Positions 1 through 8,202 of a DNA stretch of 34,817 nt are shown here, in pieces (within the stretch, counting starts at the first letter, position 1; each line of letters begins with the position of its first letter). The translations under genes and the position numbers were made by a program. The notes under the pieces were generated by a model. That model was not told the origin of the DNA. It did not search any database and worked only from the letters and a program-made list of their open reading frames with translations. The stretch spans positions 9,571 through 44,387 of the forward strand of contig JAIEBK010000036.1 in the NCBI GenBank assembly GCA_029070945.1. Direction: 5' to 3'. The stretch comes from Muribaculaceae bacterium (lineage in GTDB: Bacteria > Bacteroidota > Bacteroidia > Bacteroidales > Muribaculaceae).

Positions 1-51
1 ACGTATAGAGTCAAAGCCGAGTTTGGATTCAATATCTTGGGGATAGAGCAT
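1..51 (-). CDS. mutS2: Endonuclease MutS2, N-terminal fragment (runs off window)
   Basis: Reading the minus strand from the ATG at 51 gives 17 codons, MLYPQDIESKLGFDSIR, which continue past base 1. This resembles the usual Bacteroidales MutS2 opening (M-I/L-YP..-FE.K-(I/L)-GFD.IR). MutS2 family proteins are SMR-domain ATPases that suppress recombination or act in ribosome rescue. None of the diagnostic ATPase or Smr regions is inside the window, so the call rests on the N-terminal signature alone. A competing plus-strand reading (frame 1, open to a stop at 70-72) has no recognisable content. The gene lies downstream of the small HTH gene on the same strand, separated by a gap that holds heptamer repeats and a stem-loop. 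Confidence 0.72.
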   Translation of the reverse strand, partial: MLYPQDIESKLGFDSIR

Positions 52-60
52 TATATAAGA

Positions 61-129
61 GTTAAGGGTTAAGGGTTGAGAGTTGAGGGTTAAGAGTTAA
101 GAGTTTAGGGTTGAGGATGAGGGTTAAAC
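61..129. repeat. Degenerate 7-bp tandem repeat, (GTTRAGR)n
   Basis: Eight consecutive heptamers start with GTT at 61, 68, 75, 82, 89, 96, 103 and 110 (GTTAAGG, GTTGAGA, GTTTAGG and similar). A 6-bp unit and one more GTT heptamer at 123 follow. The tract begins 10 bp upstream of the mutS2 start. It is the longest member of a family of period-7 tracts seen upstream of other genes in this window. Confidence 0.85.
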
Positions 130-158
130 TGTAAGGAAGTATCAGGAGCATACGTTAA

Positions 159-200
159 GGGCGATTTCAATCCGCGCAAGCGGTATGAAATCACCCTTTT
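159..200. other. Strong stem-loop, terminator- or attenuator-like
   Basis: The outer arms GGGCGATTTCA and TGAAATCACCC pair with one C/A mismatch. An inner stem CCGC/GCGG closes a GCAA tetraloop, and four T follow on the plus strand. The tetraloop and U-tract favour function as plus-strand RNA, but no plus-strand gene feeds into it. Read as minus RNA, the hairpin sits between the HTH gene and mutS2 with only a short U-tract. It could be an attenuator or a processing site there. Confidence 0.5.
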
Positions 201-252
201 ATCCACAAATTACCTATCACAAAAGAGGTATCTGCAAGTCAGCAAAAGATCC

Positions 253-516
253 TTATGCCTTCTTGTTGTTCTCTTCTTCGAGGATCTTGACGGCCATATC
301 GTAGATTGTAGTGTCGTCAAGCACCACGATTCCCCCATCAGGACCGGGCTCGATGTGCATACCGATGTTCTTGCCGAACTCATAGTTAACACCTCCGAAG
401 TAGTTACGGACGGTCTGTACGGTAAGGTTAAGTTCGTCGGCAATACGACGAGTCGCTCCGTCTGGCAGACTGTCTTTGAGTCTGCGAAGTTCGTTGAATG
501 TGATGGTTTTGCTCAT
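253..516 (-). CDS. Small helix-turn-helix DNA-binding protein (87 aa)
   Basis: An 87-residue acidic/basic mixed protein. Residues about 19-42 (GATRRIADELNLTVQTVRNYF) look like a helix-turn-helix in which a recognition helix follows 'LNLTVQTVRNYF'. Small single-HTH proteins of this size, annotated only as DNA-binding protein, are common in Bacteroidales; no target or ligand is known to me. The C-terminal half (residues about 50-85) is not recognised and could mediate dimerisation. The ATG at 514-516 is the only sensible start, and a CAAATTTA sequence at 557-564 (TAAATTTG on the coding strand) is a plausible -7 box giving a leader of roughly 35-40 nt. It is transcribed toward mutS2. An overlapping minus ORF in another frame (210..443) is a shadow. 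Confidence 0.75.
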   Translation of the reverse strand: MSKTITFNELRRLKDSLPDGATRRIADELNLTVQTVRNYFGGVNYEFGKNIGMHIEPGPDGGIVVLDDTTIYDMAVKILEEENNKKA

Positions 517-556
517 ACTATTAGTATTTGAGGTTGTTTATTTTCTTTTTGACTTT

Positions 557-564
557 CAAATTTA
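557..564 (-). promoter_or_regulatory. -7 promoter box (TAAATTTG) for the HTH gene
   Basis: The coding-strand octamer TAAATTTG fits the Bacteroidetes -7 consensus TAnnTTTG. It lies about 40 bp upstream of the HTH gene start. No clear -33 TTTG is seen at the usual spacing, so this is a partial match. Confidence 0.4.
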
Positions 565-609
565 CACATAATTTTTGAGAAAACATAATTTTTTACAAGC
601 AAAAAAATG

Positions 610-621
610 TGTTATATAACA
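610..621. other. AT-rich palindrome in the batE/HTH gap
   Basis: TGTTATATAACA is a perfect 12-bp palindrome. On the minus strand it is followed by ACATTTTTTT, so it could be a weak terminator for the bat operon. The all-AT stem makes this doubtful, and an operator is equally possible. Nothing else is recognised in the 171-bp gap 517-687. Confidence 0.25.
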
Positions 622-687
622 TAAAAACAAGACCATCAATGATAATACACTATAGTATAATATGTTAAAGAGGTGTGCAAGATACGG

Positions 688-1539
688 TCAGATGACTGCG
701 ATGTCGGAAGCACGGAGCCATCCTTCAATATCCGAGTTAAGACGGACCTTATACCATGTAGGCCGTCCCTCCACATCGGTTTCCTCCGCAATGATGTCGA
801 ATCGAGTGCCCTGGCAAAGAAGATTGCTTGCCGGTTTTGCATCAGAAGAGGGCTCTATAAGCAACTCAGTCTTATAAGTCATGAGCACAGCTTTGTCATG
901 AGCATCATAATAAGAAGCACTCATGAAAGCGAACACCACACAAAAGACAGATATAAAGAAAGAGCAGATACCTCCGAAGAAACCGAATTTTCTAAGTCGA
1001 ACATCGCTGCAGAACAGATATAAAGCGATCTGCCCGAGAAGAACTATAAATGCAATCACAGACACGTATGCCCACATGTTGCGGGAAAAACCTGCACATA
1101 TAAATTTATTGGCCGACTGAAAAAAAGTAAGATGATCGGGAGCCACACTCGTCTTCTTGCCGCGCAGTTCCGCGCGGTTTGAATCCTCTACTTTTGAAGC
1201 AAAATAGTTTAGGTTGTTATTTATTTCCTTATTAGTCGGATCAAGACGCTGAGCCCGTGAATAATACAGGATAGCGCTTCCCAGATCACCCGCATGGGCA
1301 TAAGAGTTGGCAAGATTAAACAGGAGTCCGGGGGATTCACCGTCAACCTTTGCAATCGCAAGATATGCATCAGCGGCTTTAGAATATTCACCATTAACAT
1401 ATAAAGTATCAGCCATAGCGGTCGATGACTCGGCAAAAGCAGAAACCGTGCAAGACAACGTCAGGACCACATACACACCGCAAACAGCGAGTACTCTAAC
1501 TAAGATACGTGATATTTGAGTCATTTTCATAACATTCAT
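688..1539 (-). CDS. batE: BatE: TPR and SH3-like membrane protein
   Basis: Last gene of the bat operon, 283 aa. An N-terminal hydrophobic signal/anchor (residues about 10-35) is followed by TPR-like helices (about 40-115, including FNLANSYAHAGDLGSAILYY). Two membrane segments follow (about 155-178 and 188-208), then a C-terminal SH3-like domain (about 218-283, ending GWLRASDIAVI). This matches BatE of Bacteroides, where the bat genes were linked to aerotolerance; the molecular role is unknown. TPRs suggest protein-protein contacts in the periplasm. Two bases separate it from the batD stop, so the two are certainly co-transcribed and probably translationally coupled. Methionines at codons 4 and 6 are alternative starts. 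Confidence 0.9.
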   Translation of the reverse strand: MNVMKMTQISRILVRVLAVCGVYVVLTLSCTVSAFAESSTAMADTLYVNGEYSKAADAYLAIAKVDGESPGLLFNLANSYAHAGDLGSAILYYSRAQRLDPTNKEINNNLNYFASKVEDSNRAELRGKKTSVAPDHLTFFQSANKFICAGFSRNMWAYVSVIAFIVLLGQIALYLFCSDVRLRKFGFFGGICSFFISVFCVVFAFMSASYYDAHDKAVLMTYKTELLIEPSSDAKPASNLLCQGTRFDIIAEETDVEGRPTWYKVRLNSDIEGWLRASDIAVI

Positions 1540-1541
1540 CT

Positions 1542-3395
1542 TTAATGAGATCCCGTGAGTTTAGCATCTTCGAGCGCGTTGATAACCTCTGTCCCACGCT
1601 GATAGACAGTCTTAAGTTCATCTGCACCTGAACCTGGAGCATACTTGGCGAACTCACAGTCATCAAGGACAGAGACAAAACTATCCACCACCTCCGAGGC
1701 AGCACCGGCCTCGGAAAGACGCTGAGCCACATTCTGACGGTTAAGCTCAGATGTCGGTATATTCAGTTTAGCTCCAACATAACCCCATAAAGCAACCAGC
1801 ATCTCATCATAGAACTTCTCTCTATCTCCCGACTTCATGCAGGCCGCTGCCTTCCGGAGTCTACGGGCCGCCACCTTGCCGGCCTTACGCATGCGCGTGC
1901 CGACAATATCCGCGGCACTCTTCAGATGACGTCTATATACGAAGACTACCACTATGAGAGCAATCGCCGGAATAAGGAACCAAAGCCAATATGCGAAAGT
2001 ATAAACCAGAGGGACACGCTCTTTAGCGAGTTTTCCTACAGGCATCAGTTCATCACTGAATCTGAGTCTGTTCTTAGTCTGTGATTTTTCAGAAAGAACA
2101 CCCTTGTCAACCTCGACAGTATATCCTTTAGCAACTGATCTTTCATATCTGCCGGTAGACGGATCAAAATAGACGAGGGAGACCTCAGGGATCTTATATT
2201 GCCCCATCTCCAGCGGAGTGAAAGAATAGTCAAACTTCACACTTCCAGTTACAGTCGCCCCTTTGGACACAGCATCAACCTGAGTAGTAGGAGAAAAGAC
2301 TTCCAGCTGCTTCGGATACAGATTATTTAGATCGGGAAGTTTTACGTACTTGATATTGCCGCTGCCTTTCACTTCATAAATAACAGAAGCCGGCTGGTTG
2401 GTCTTCAAAGAAGAAGACGGAAGTGAGGAAGAAATAGAGAATTGTCCGACACCACCTGAAAAATCAGCCGGCTGAGGAGTCGGAAGAGGCTTCACATCTA
2501 TAACAAGATCATTAGGAGTGACATTAAGCTGAATCGGACGTCGTACAGTCAACATTCTGAAATAGGGGTCATCATAATACTCCTGTTCGTCAGTGCTGAC
2601 TGTGTACGTATTACCCTTGACAGTAAGTTTCCCGGTCATCTGAGGGAAGATAATATATCTGGCTATAACAGCTGTGGCATATTCCTGACCGTTGTATGTC
2701 TCATACTGAAGCGACTTAGATGTCTCATCCGACTCCTCAACCACAAAGCCATCGAATTTAGGAGCCTCGGTCGCGCCTATAAACTTAATCGGAGCATAAG
2801 AGGAATAAAGCTTCACGGTATACACCAACGCTTCCTGCTCATATGCGGTGGTTTTTGACACAGAGGCCTTAAGGAAAAGTTTCTCATTGCCTTTACCGAT
2901 AAATTTAGGACCTTCATTCTGATCATCCTGACGTTGTGTCATAGCTCCCTGCTGAGCAGCCTGCTGTTGCTGCTGACGCTGCTGAAGTTTAGACAATGAC
3001 CCCGACCCTGACTTTACAATTGTATAGTTAGCCTTGTTACTACGGACATCTCCTACAGAAAAAGGGCCTAATGAATATGAACCTTCCTTTGCAGCGGAAC
3101 ATGTAGCTACATATGTACGGGAACTACTACGCGTCATCTTGCCATTGATGGCGGTGATCGAAGATGACTGACTGCTGAGAGTAAAATACTTCACCACAGC
3201 ACCCGGGACATCGGGAGCGGACGGCTCTCCGTCAACATTATCAAGCTTCATGTAAACGTAGAACTGCTCCCCTACCTCGATATCGTCAGCACCGGTCTGT
3301 GTAGCCACTGATATCTGAAACTTTGCCGCAGCTCCGCCCACAAGAGAGCCAAGCGAAATAAGCAAAGCCAATATGTAAAGTCTAAAACGGGTCAT
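1542..3395 (-). CDS. batD: BatD: oxygen tolerance family protein
   Basis: 617 aa, matching the BatD (oxygen tolerance) family in length and layout. A signal peptide (about 1-24) precedes a long periplasmic part made of beta-rich immunoglobulin-like segments. One transmembrane helix lies at about 465-488 (WFLIPAIALIVVVFVY), followed by a basic cytoplasmic tail of about 130 residues. A glutamine-rich linker (QQRQQQQQAAQQ, near residues 138-150) interrupts the first third, a common low-complexity feature of the family. It presumably works with the vWA proteins BatA and BatB. The 29-bp gap to batC contains two copies of ATTGAGA, a minimal example of the window's heptamer repeat. Confidence 0.93.
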   Translation of the reverse strand: MTRFRLYILALLISLGSLVGGAAAKFQISVATQTGADDIEVGEQFYVYMKLDNVDGEPSAPDVPGAVVKYFTLSSQSSSITAINGKMTRSSSRTYVATCSAAKEGSYSLGPFSVGDVRSNKANYTIVKSGSGSLSKLQQRQQQQQAAQQGAMTQRQDDQNEGPKFIGKGNEKLFLKASVSKTTAYEQEALVYTVKLYSSYAPIKFIGATEAPKFDGFVVEESDETSKSLQYETYNGQEYATAVIARYIIFPQMTGKLTVKGNTYTVSTDEQEYYDDPYFRMLTVRRPIQLNVTPNDLVIDVKPLPTPQPADFSGGVGQFSISSSLPSSSLKTNQPASVIYEVKGSGNIKYVKLPDLNNLYPKQLEVFSPTTQVDAVSKGATVTGSVKFDYSFTPLEMGQYKIPEVSLVYFDPSTGRYERSVAKGYTVEVDKGVLSEKSQTKNRLRFSDELMPVGKLAKERVPLVYTFAYWLWFLIPAIALIVVVFVYRRHLKSAADIVGTRMRKAGKVAARRLRKAAACMKSGDREKFYDEMLVALWGYVGAKLNIPTSELNRQNVAQRLSEAGAASEVVDSFVSVLDDCEFAKYAPGSGADELKTVYQRGTEVINALEDAKLTGSH

Positions 3396-3405
3396 AATTC
3401 ATATA

Positions 3406-3419
3406 ATTGAGAATTGAGA
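3406..3419. repeat. Two-copy 7-bp repeat (ATTGAGA) upstream of batD
   Basis: Two exact ATTGAGA copies lie in tandem between the batC stop and the batD start. This is the shortest tract of the period-7 family and would not be called on its own. Confidence 0.4.
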
Positions 3420-3424
3420 GAGAA

Positions 3425-4204
3425 TCACCATCGCTTGTTGTTGCGTCCCCGACCGGCCGCCTCCTGGCCATTGTTCGACTTATTGACGCGCGCACGGGTC
3501 TGATTCTCCTTATTTTCAAGGGCCTGCAGTATTTGCTCGGCAGCCTGCGGATTAATCTCAGGCTGCTGTTGTTCCTGATTCTGATTCTGCTGCTGATCCT
3601 GATTCCGGTCTTGATTCTGCTGCTGTTCCTGATCCTGATTTTGCTGCTGATCCTGATTCTTATCCTTATCTTTATCCTGATCCTGGTTCTGATCCTGATT
3701 CTGCTGCAGTTTCTTCTGCGCAATGCGAAGATTGCGACGTGTCTTCTCATCTTCAGGACGTATACGCAGAGACTGCTTATACATATCTACGGCCTGAGCA
3801 TAATCTTCTGAATTGAATGCTATATTGCCGAGATTGAATATAGCATCAGCTGCAAGGTCAGGCTTCTCCTTAACCGCCTGGGCAACTGCCTGCATAGCCT
3901 CAGCACCGGCTTTTGCCAGCTGCACGCGCAATGAATCGGACTGGGCAGCGGACGCACGTCTGACATATGTCAGACCTAAATTATACAATGCCTCCTTGGA
4001 ACCGGGTTCCAGCTTAAGCGCCTGCTGATAGAACTCACCGGCCTCAAGATAATGGCCGCCCCGAAAGAGCTCATTTCCTTTATTTACCAGACGACGTTCC
4101 TGCCGGTTGGTGGTAGCCGAAAGATCAAAAGCATTCAACAACACAACCGTCAAGGACAGGAGCAGCATCAGAGCCTTTATATTTCTAAAAAACAATTTCT
4201 TCAT
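3425..4204 (-). CDS. batC: BatC: TPR protein with Q/N/D-rich tail
   Basis: TPR protein of the bat operon. I start it at the ATG at 4204 (MKKLFF..., 259 aa); the track's 4210 start is a TTG two codons upstream. A signal peptide or anchor (about 1-30) is followed by TPR helices (about 35-155; YNLGLTYVRRA, FNLGNIAFNSEDYAQAVDMY). Next comes an extreme low-complexity stretch of about 50 residues made almost only of Q, N, D, E and K. The tail contains AAEQILQALENKENQTRARV, the conserved BatC C-terminal motif, and ends in basic GRNNKRW. The Q/N region is encoded by near-tandem DNA repeats that can slip. Fifteen bases separate it from batB. Confidence 0.9.
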   Translation of the reverse strand: MKKLFFRNIKALMLLLSLTVVLLNAFDLSATTNRQERRLVNKGNELFRGGHYLEAGEFYQQALKLEPGSKEALYNLGLTYVRRASAAQSDSLRVQLAKAGAEAMQAVAQAVKEKPDLAADAIFNLGNIAFNSEDYAQAVDMYKQSLRIRPEDEKTRRNLRIAQKKLQQNQDQNQDQDKDKDKNQDQQQNQDQEQQQNQDRNQDQQQNQNQEQQQPEINPQAAEQILQALENKENQTRARVNKSNNGQEAAGRGRNNKRW

Positions 4205-4219
4205 AACCAAACTTTATTA

Positions 4220-5260
4220 TCAGGACTCCTTCTTAAAGAAAGTAATCCTGTCAAGCCATCTTATCTTACGGTCAAGAATAAACACATCTATCAACAGCAG
4301 AGCCAATGCGATCCAGCTGAAAATAGTAAACAATTCGTCGTGAACGGCGTAAGCATTAGTCTCGAGTGCCGATTTCTTAACAGTATCCATCTGCTTCTCA
4401 AGTTCGTTGAGAGCATCCGGATTGGATGCGTTGACATAAATTCCGTCACCGGCTCCTGCGATCTTGGCGGCAAGATTCTCATCAAGAGCAGTCTCAACAG
4501 GCATTCCGGTCTCAGGATTGATCATCGGGCCCGACTTTGTAGGAATCTGTACAGGAGTCGGAGAGCCAACTCCGACCACGTTCAGCTGAATATGATTTTT
4601 CTTAGCCCTCTTGGCAGCCTCCAGAGCACCGGCTTCATCCTCAAGTTCTTCAGCATCCGTGATGAGCACAATAGACTTCCCGATATTATCATCGGCACTG
4701 AACGATTTAACCGCGCGGTCAATCGCCGCACCTATATTAGTACCCTGGTTATCATATTGCGTAGGATCGATCGAATTAAGAAAAAGCTTTGCCGAAACAT
4801 AGTCGCTCGTCACAGGAATCAGTGTATACGCGTCATTCGCATACACAATTAGACCGACACGATCGTTATCAAGACGGTTGATCAGCTTCTCGAGCACAAG
4901 TTTCGAGGCACGCATCCTGGACGTTCCGGAATTATCGGAAGTAGAGGATGCAAGCATGGAGTTAGACACATCGACCGCTATGACAACCTCGATACCTTCC
5001 TTATCAGTCTTTGAAGAATGCACGCCACCCCAGGGCCGACAAAGAGCAATGACAAGGAATGCCAATGCAGAAGCCTCAAGAGCTATCTTCAAAGGGGGCT
5101 TATATTTCGAAACCTCCGGCATCAGATCCTTGAGGGATTCCCAATGTCCGAACCTCGCAAGTCTTTTCTTCCTCGCCAGACGCGCGAGAAGATACAGCGC
5201 CACAACCACAGGCACTGCAAGAAGGAGAACGAGTAAAGCTGGATATGCAAACGTAAACAT
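4220..5260 (-). CDS. batB: BatB: von Willebrand A-domain membrane protein
   Basis: 346 aa. Two N-terminal membrane helices (about 5-27 and 57-75) precede a vWA domain whose metal-binding MIDAS motif is intact (DVSNS, D97-S101; later a conserved T in the TNIG loop and D in VLITDAEE). A C-terminal membrane helix (about 315-333) anchors the end. vWA domains bind ligands through a divalent metal, and BatA and BatB are paired paralogues in the Bacteroides aerotolerance operon. The start codon overlaps the batA stop by one base (TAATG), implying translational coupling. The ORF track's small overlapping minus ORF at 4291 is a shadow. Confidence 0.92.
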   Translation of the reverse strand: MFTFAYPALLVLLLAVPVVVALYLLARLARKKRLARFGHWESLKDLMPEVSKYKPPLKIALEASALAFLVIALCRPWGGVHSSKTDKEGIEVVIAVDVSNSMLASSTSDNSGTSRMRASKLVLEKLINRLDNDRVGLIVYANDAYTLIPVTSDYVSAKLFLNSIDPTQYDNQGTNIGAAIDRAVKSFSADDNIGKSIVLITDAEELEDEAGALEAAKRAKKNHIQLNVVGVGSPTPVQIPTKSGPMINPETGMPVETALDENLAAKIAGAGDGIYVNASNPDALNELEKQMDTVKKSALETNAYAVHDELFTIFSWIALALLLIDVFILDRKIRWLDRITFFKKES

Positions 5261-6237
5261 TACGGTATTCTTCTAATTATTGTATAACGTAACAGAAGCG
5301 AGAGAGCCAGAGCCGAGAAGGCAAGCCACAGCCACGGCATAAACTCCTCCTGAGTGAGAGTAACTGAATTGACGTCGATGCTTGATTTCTCAAGAGAATC
5401 GATTTCTTCGAACACCTGCTTCAGTACGCGCTCGTCTTTCGCCCGAAAATATTTTCCTCCTGTGAGCTTGGCCATATTCTTAAGGAGAGGCTCATCTATC
5501 TTGGTCTCAAGCGTTGTGGTAGAAAAACCATAAGGATCGGCAATCTGCATCTTTCCGTTTGTTCCGACTCCGATCGTATAGATCTTTATGCCCTTCTGCT
5601 TGGCAATCTGAGCCGCCGTCACCGGAGGCACATCGCCGGCATTATTACTACCGTCGGTAAGTAATATGATACTCTTCGACTTAGCCTTTCCCTGAGATAT
5701 ACGGTTGATCGCACTTGTAAGGCCGTCGCCGATGGCAGTACCGTCATTGAGATCGCCCATATCAACGTTTGCGATCGCATTGATCAATGCGGCCCTGTCA
5801 TTGGTAAGAGGCATCAGGGAAAGAGATTCTCCAGCGAATACTACAAGCCCCATATTATCGTTCGGACGGGAATTTACAAAAGAGGTAGCCACATCCTTAG
5901 CAGCGATAAAACGATTCGGCTTGAAGTCAGTAGCAGACATCGATCCCGAAATATCCATAGCCAGAATAATGTCGGTGCCGAGCACACGTGAATTCTTAAG
6001 GCTGTCATGGCTCTGAGGACGGGCAAGTGCGACGATGATGGCCGCGATACAGAGCAATCTGAGACCAAAACACAAGTGCATCACCCACACCTTCCATGAA
6101 TTTCCAAACCTTAGAAAAGGCTGAAGTGTCGATACCCCAATGGATGGATTGGCATTACGATGCTTCATCACATACCATACGATCAAGGGGACAAGCACAA
6201 GCAGAAGCCAGAGCATCGCAGGATGAAGGAATTTCAT
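5260..6237 (-). CDS. batA: BatA: von Willebrand A-domain membrane protein
   Basis: 325 aa, the usual BatA size. Membrane helices at about 5-23 and 51-73 precede a vWA domain with a canonical MIDAS (DISGS, D95-S99) followed by SATDFKPNRF, a typical BatA continuation. The TAIGDGL loop and ILLTDG strand complete the site. A C-terminal helix (about 302-320) closes the protein. The metal-binding face should lie in the same compartment as that of BatB. Its start overlaps the stop of the upstream gene (ATGA), and its stop overlaps the batB start. Confidence 0.93.
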   Translation of the reverse strand: MKFLHPAMLWLLLVLVPLIVWYVMKHRNANPSIGVSTLQPFLRFGNSWKVWVMHLCFGLRLLCIAAIIVALARPQSHDSLKNSRVLGTDIILAMDISGSMSATDFKPNRFIAAKDVATSFVNSRPNDNMGLVVFAGESLSLMPLTNDRAALINAIANVDMGDLNDGTAIGDGLTSAINRISQGKAKSKSIILLTDGSNNAGDVPPVTAAQIAKQKGIKIYTIGVGTNGKMQIADPYGFSTTTLETKIDEPLLKNMAKLTGGKYFRAKDERVLKQVFEEIDSLEKSSIDVNSVTLTQEEFMPWLWLAFSALALSLLLRYTIIRRIP

Positions 6238-7265
6238 CGCTCACCTCCTTTCTTAACTTCCGATGCTGTCACGGAGGAATCGGAATTCCTGTCGTCAGCT
6301 ATAGGGTCAGGATCTTTTTCTATAGTTTCCTTAACAAAATTGACGGCGTTGTCATATGCCTCCACATTATCGGCCGGAAGAGGACGTACCTTAGCAAACT
6401 TCACGAAGTCGGCTACATCAAGAATCTTACGGACGTAACCACGATGCTCTCTGACATCCGCCTGATCGGCAAGTGTCTGCATGATCTGACGAGAAGTCAT
6501 CTCCATTGCGTTTATTCCGAAACGAGCATACAGATAATCGCGCAGAATATCCGTAAGCTGAGTGAAATATTCCTTTTCCATGCCGTTTTCCCAAAGGTTC
6601 TTGGCCTTCAGTTCCTCCAATCGCGTGAGTGCGACAGTCCACGGTTTAGGCTGAGGCCTGTCAGGTAGAGTTATGAACTTACCGGTCTTCCTGTACTTAC
6701 GGCCAAAATATACGGCAGCTACTACAGCTGCTATAAGAAGTATCCACAGCCACCATAAATCATAAAGCCAGTCAGGCATCCAATCCCAAAACGATCTGTC
6801 AGAAGGATCAGAAATATCCCGGTAATCAGAGATTGCGTCATTCTCACCTACTTTCACGGGAACCACGGTAAGCTCAACTTCGTTTGATCCTACAGAATCC
6901 GCAGCGGTAAGATAGACAAAAGGAGGCAACCGATAGAATCCTGAATCAAAGACCTGTACAGGAACGCGAAGACGCTCTATGATTCGGCCACCTTCACGCC
7001 TTACAGTATCGACCACCGGGCTTCCAAGCTCAACAGTATCATTGAAAAGTGTCACATAACCTCCCGGCATCACTTTATTGAAAAGAGGAAACACTCCCTG
7101 AGTAGATTCATCGCGATCCACAATGAGCCGGAGAGTATCCACACGCCCCATCATGATCGAAGCAGAATCAAGCGACGCTGTTACCTTCACCGCGGAAGAT
7201 ACAGGCATCGACAGCGCCAGGGCCATTAAGATTAAAGCCAAATATTTTCGAAATGACTGGATCAT
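6234..7265 (-). CDS. Bat-operon membrane protein of unknown function (343 aa)
   Basis: A protein conserved at this position between DUF58 and batA in Bacteroidetes; it resembles DUF4381/BatD-type proteins but I cannot name it securely. It has a signal peptide (about 1-25) and a beta-rich periplasmic domain (about 28-138). One tryptophan-rich transmembrane helix follows (about 169-187, preceded by WMPDWLYDLWWLWI), then a cytoplasmic helical domain of about 140 residues (KAKNLWENGMEKEYFTQLTD, YARFGINAMEMTSRQIM). The C-terminal domain resembles the cytoplasmic tail of BatD in composition, suggesting a shared partner such as the MoxR ATPase (inference). It overlaps batA by four bases. Confidence 0.8.
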   Translation of the reverse strand: MIQSFRKYLALILMALALSMPVSSAVKVTASLDSASIMMGRVDTLRLIVDRDESTQGVFPLFNKVMPGGYVTLFNDTVELGSPVVDTVRREGGRIIERLRVPVQVFDSGFYRLPPFVYLTAADSVGSNEVELTVVPVKVGENDAISDYRDISDPSDRSFWDWMPDWLYDLWWLWILLIAAVVAAVYFGRKYRKTGKFITLPDRPQPKPWTVALTRLEELKAKNLWENGMEKEYFTQLTDILRDYLYARFGINAMEMTSRQIMQTLADQADVREHRGYVRKILDVADFVKFAKVRPLPADNVEAYDNAVNFVKETIEKDPDPIADDRNSDSSVTASEVKKGGER

Positions 7266-7282
7266 ATTTTAAAATTCTAAAT

Positions 7283-8152
7283 TCAACCGCGACGTCGGAA
7301 AAGAGCTATAAGAGCTTTAACGTAGTCTTCGTCGGTGGCCACAGACACAGAATCCACTCCACACCGAGCAGTGGTCGAGGAGAAATACTGCTGGCGGTCA
7401 TACCAGGCCTTATCGTAAGCCTGCCTTACACGTCTGGAAGATGTATCGAGCCAGATGTCGCTTCCTGTCTCCAGATCGCGAAGACGAACAAGACCGACAT
7501 CAGGCATTTTCGCATCACGCTTGTCATAGACCTGAATCGCAGCCACATCATGCTTATGGTTTGCGATCGAAAGCGATTTGAAATAATCATGAGAGTCTAT
7601 GAAATCGCTGAGAAGAAAGGCCGAACAACGTTTTTTCAACGCATTGGTCATAAATACAAGCGGTGCGTTCAGATCCGTGGCCCTATGTTCCGGCTTAAAG
7701 TCAATTATCTCACGGATAATGAAAAGAATATGCTTACGCCCCTTTTGAGGAGGAATGAATTTCTCTACCTTGTCGCTAAAAAAAATCACTCCGACCTTGT
7801 CATTATTCTGAATAGACGAAAATGCAAGAGTGGCGGCAATCTCAGCTATAAACTCGCGCTTCACATCGCCTACGGCACCAAAATCGCGACTTCCGCTGAC
7901 ATCGACAAGAAGCATCACAGTAAGCTCACGCTCCTCCTCATACACCTTGATATACGGTTTATTATGTCTGGCCGTGACGTTCCAATCTATATCGCGCACG
8001 TCATCGCCAGGCTGATATTCCCTGACTTCGGAAAACATCATGCCCCTACCCTTGAAAGCGGTGTGGTACTCTCCCGCAAAAATATTGTTGGAGAGTCCAC
8101 GCGACTTTATTTCAATTTTCCTAACTTTCTTGAGAAGTTCCTTGGCATCCAT
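7283..8152 (-). CDS. DUF58 family protein
   Basis: 289 aa, soluble. The DUF58 signature SEVREYQPGDDVRDIDWNVTAR is at about 41-62, followed by a vWA-like core with DVSGS at 84-88. DUF58 proteins are almost always encoded next to MoxR ATPases, as here, and are thought to be partners or substrates of the ATPase, acting in assembly of complexes with metal-binding vWA proteins. The 17-bp gap to the next gene and the 50-bp gap to moxR place it second in the operon. A period-7 repeat fills most of that 50-bp gap, starting only a few bases upstream of the ATG. Confidence 0.92.
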   Translation of the reverse strand: MDAKELLKKVRKIEIKSRGLSNNIFAGEYHTAFKGRGMMFSEVREYQPGDDVRDIDWNVTARHNKPYIKVYEEERELTVMLLVDVSGSRDFGAVGDVKREFIAEIAATLAFSSIQNNDKVGVIFFSDKVEKFIPPQKGRKHILFIIREIIDFKPEHRATDLNAPLVFMTNALKKRCSAFLLSDFIDSHDYFKSLSIANHKHDVAAIQVYDKRDAKMPDVGLVRLRDLETGSDIWLDTSSRRVRQAYDKAWYDRQQYFSSTTARCGVDSVSVATDEDYVKALIALFRRRG

Positions 8153-8156
8153 TATG

Positions 8157-8191
8157 CGTTTTGCGTTATGCGTTGAACGTTATCCGTCGGT
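8157..8191. repeat. 7-bp tandem repeat upstream of the DUF58 gene
   Basis: CGT recurs at 8157, 8164, 8171, 8178 and 8185, exactly 7 bp apart (CGTTTTG, CGTTATG, CGTTGAA, CGTTATC, CGTCGGT). The tract ends 4 bp from the DUF58 start codon. Confidence 0.75.
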
Positions 8192-8202
8192 GTCAGATCA
8201 GA

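Noticed and set aside
1-72. Plus-strand partial reading frame ending in a stop at 70-72
   Set aside because: It is open only because it is antisense to the MutS2-like N-terminus, and its end falls in the heptamer repeat.
61-129. CRISPR array or telomere-like repeat
   Set aside because: Units are 7 bp with no spacers, and the tract is short and internal; it belongs to the intergenic heptamer family.
3382-3811. Two ORFs rich in R/I (minus 3382..3750) and L/I (plus 3407..3811)
   Set aside because: They are shadow frames of the repetitive Q/N/D-coding part of batC; their odd composition comes from the repeat.
4052-4852. Long plus-strand ORF (266 aa) opposite batB/batC
   Set aside because: It is antisense to two clear bat genes and has no recognisable domain or start signal.
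7253-8176. Plus-strand 307-aa ORF opposite the DUF58 gene
   Set aside because: It is a mirror frame of a gene with clear DUF58 motifs; no independent features.
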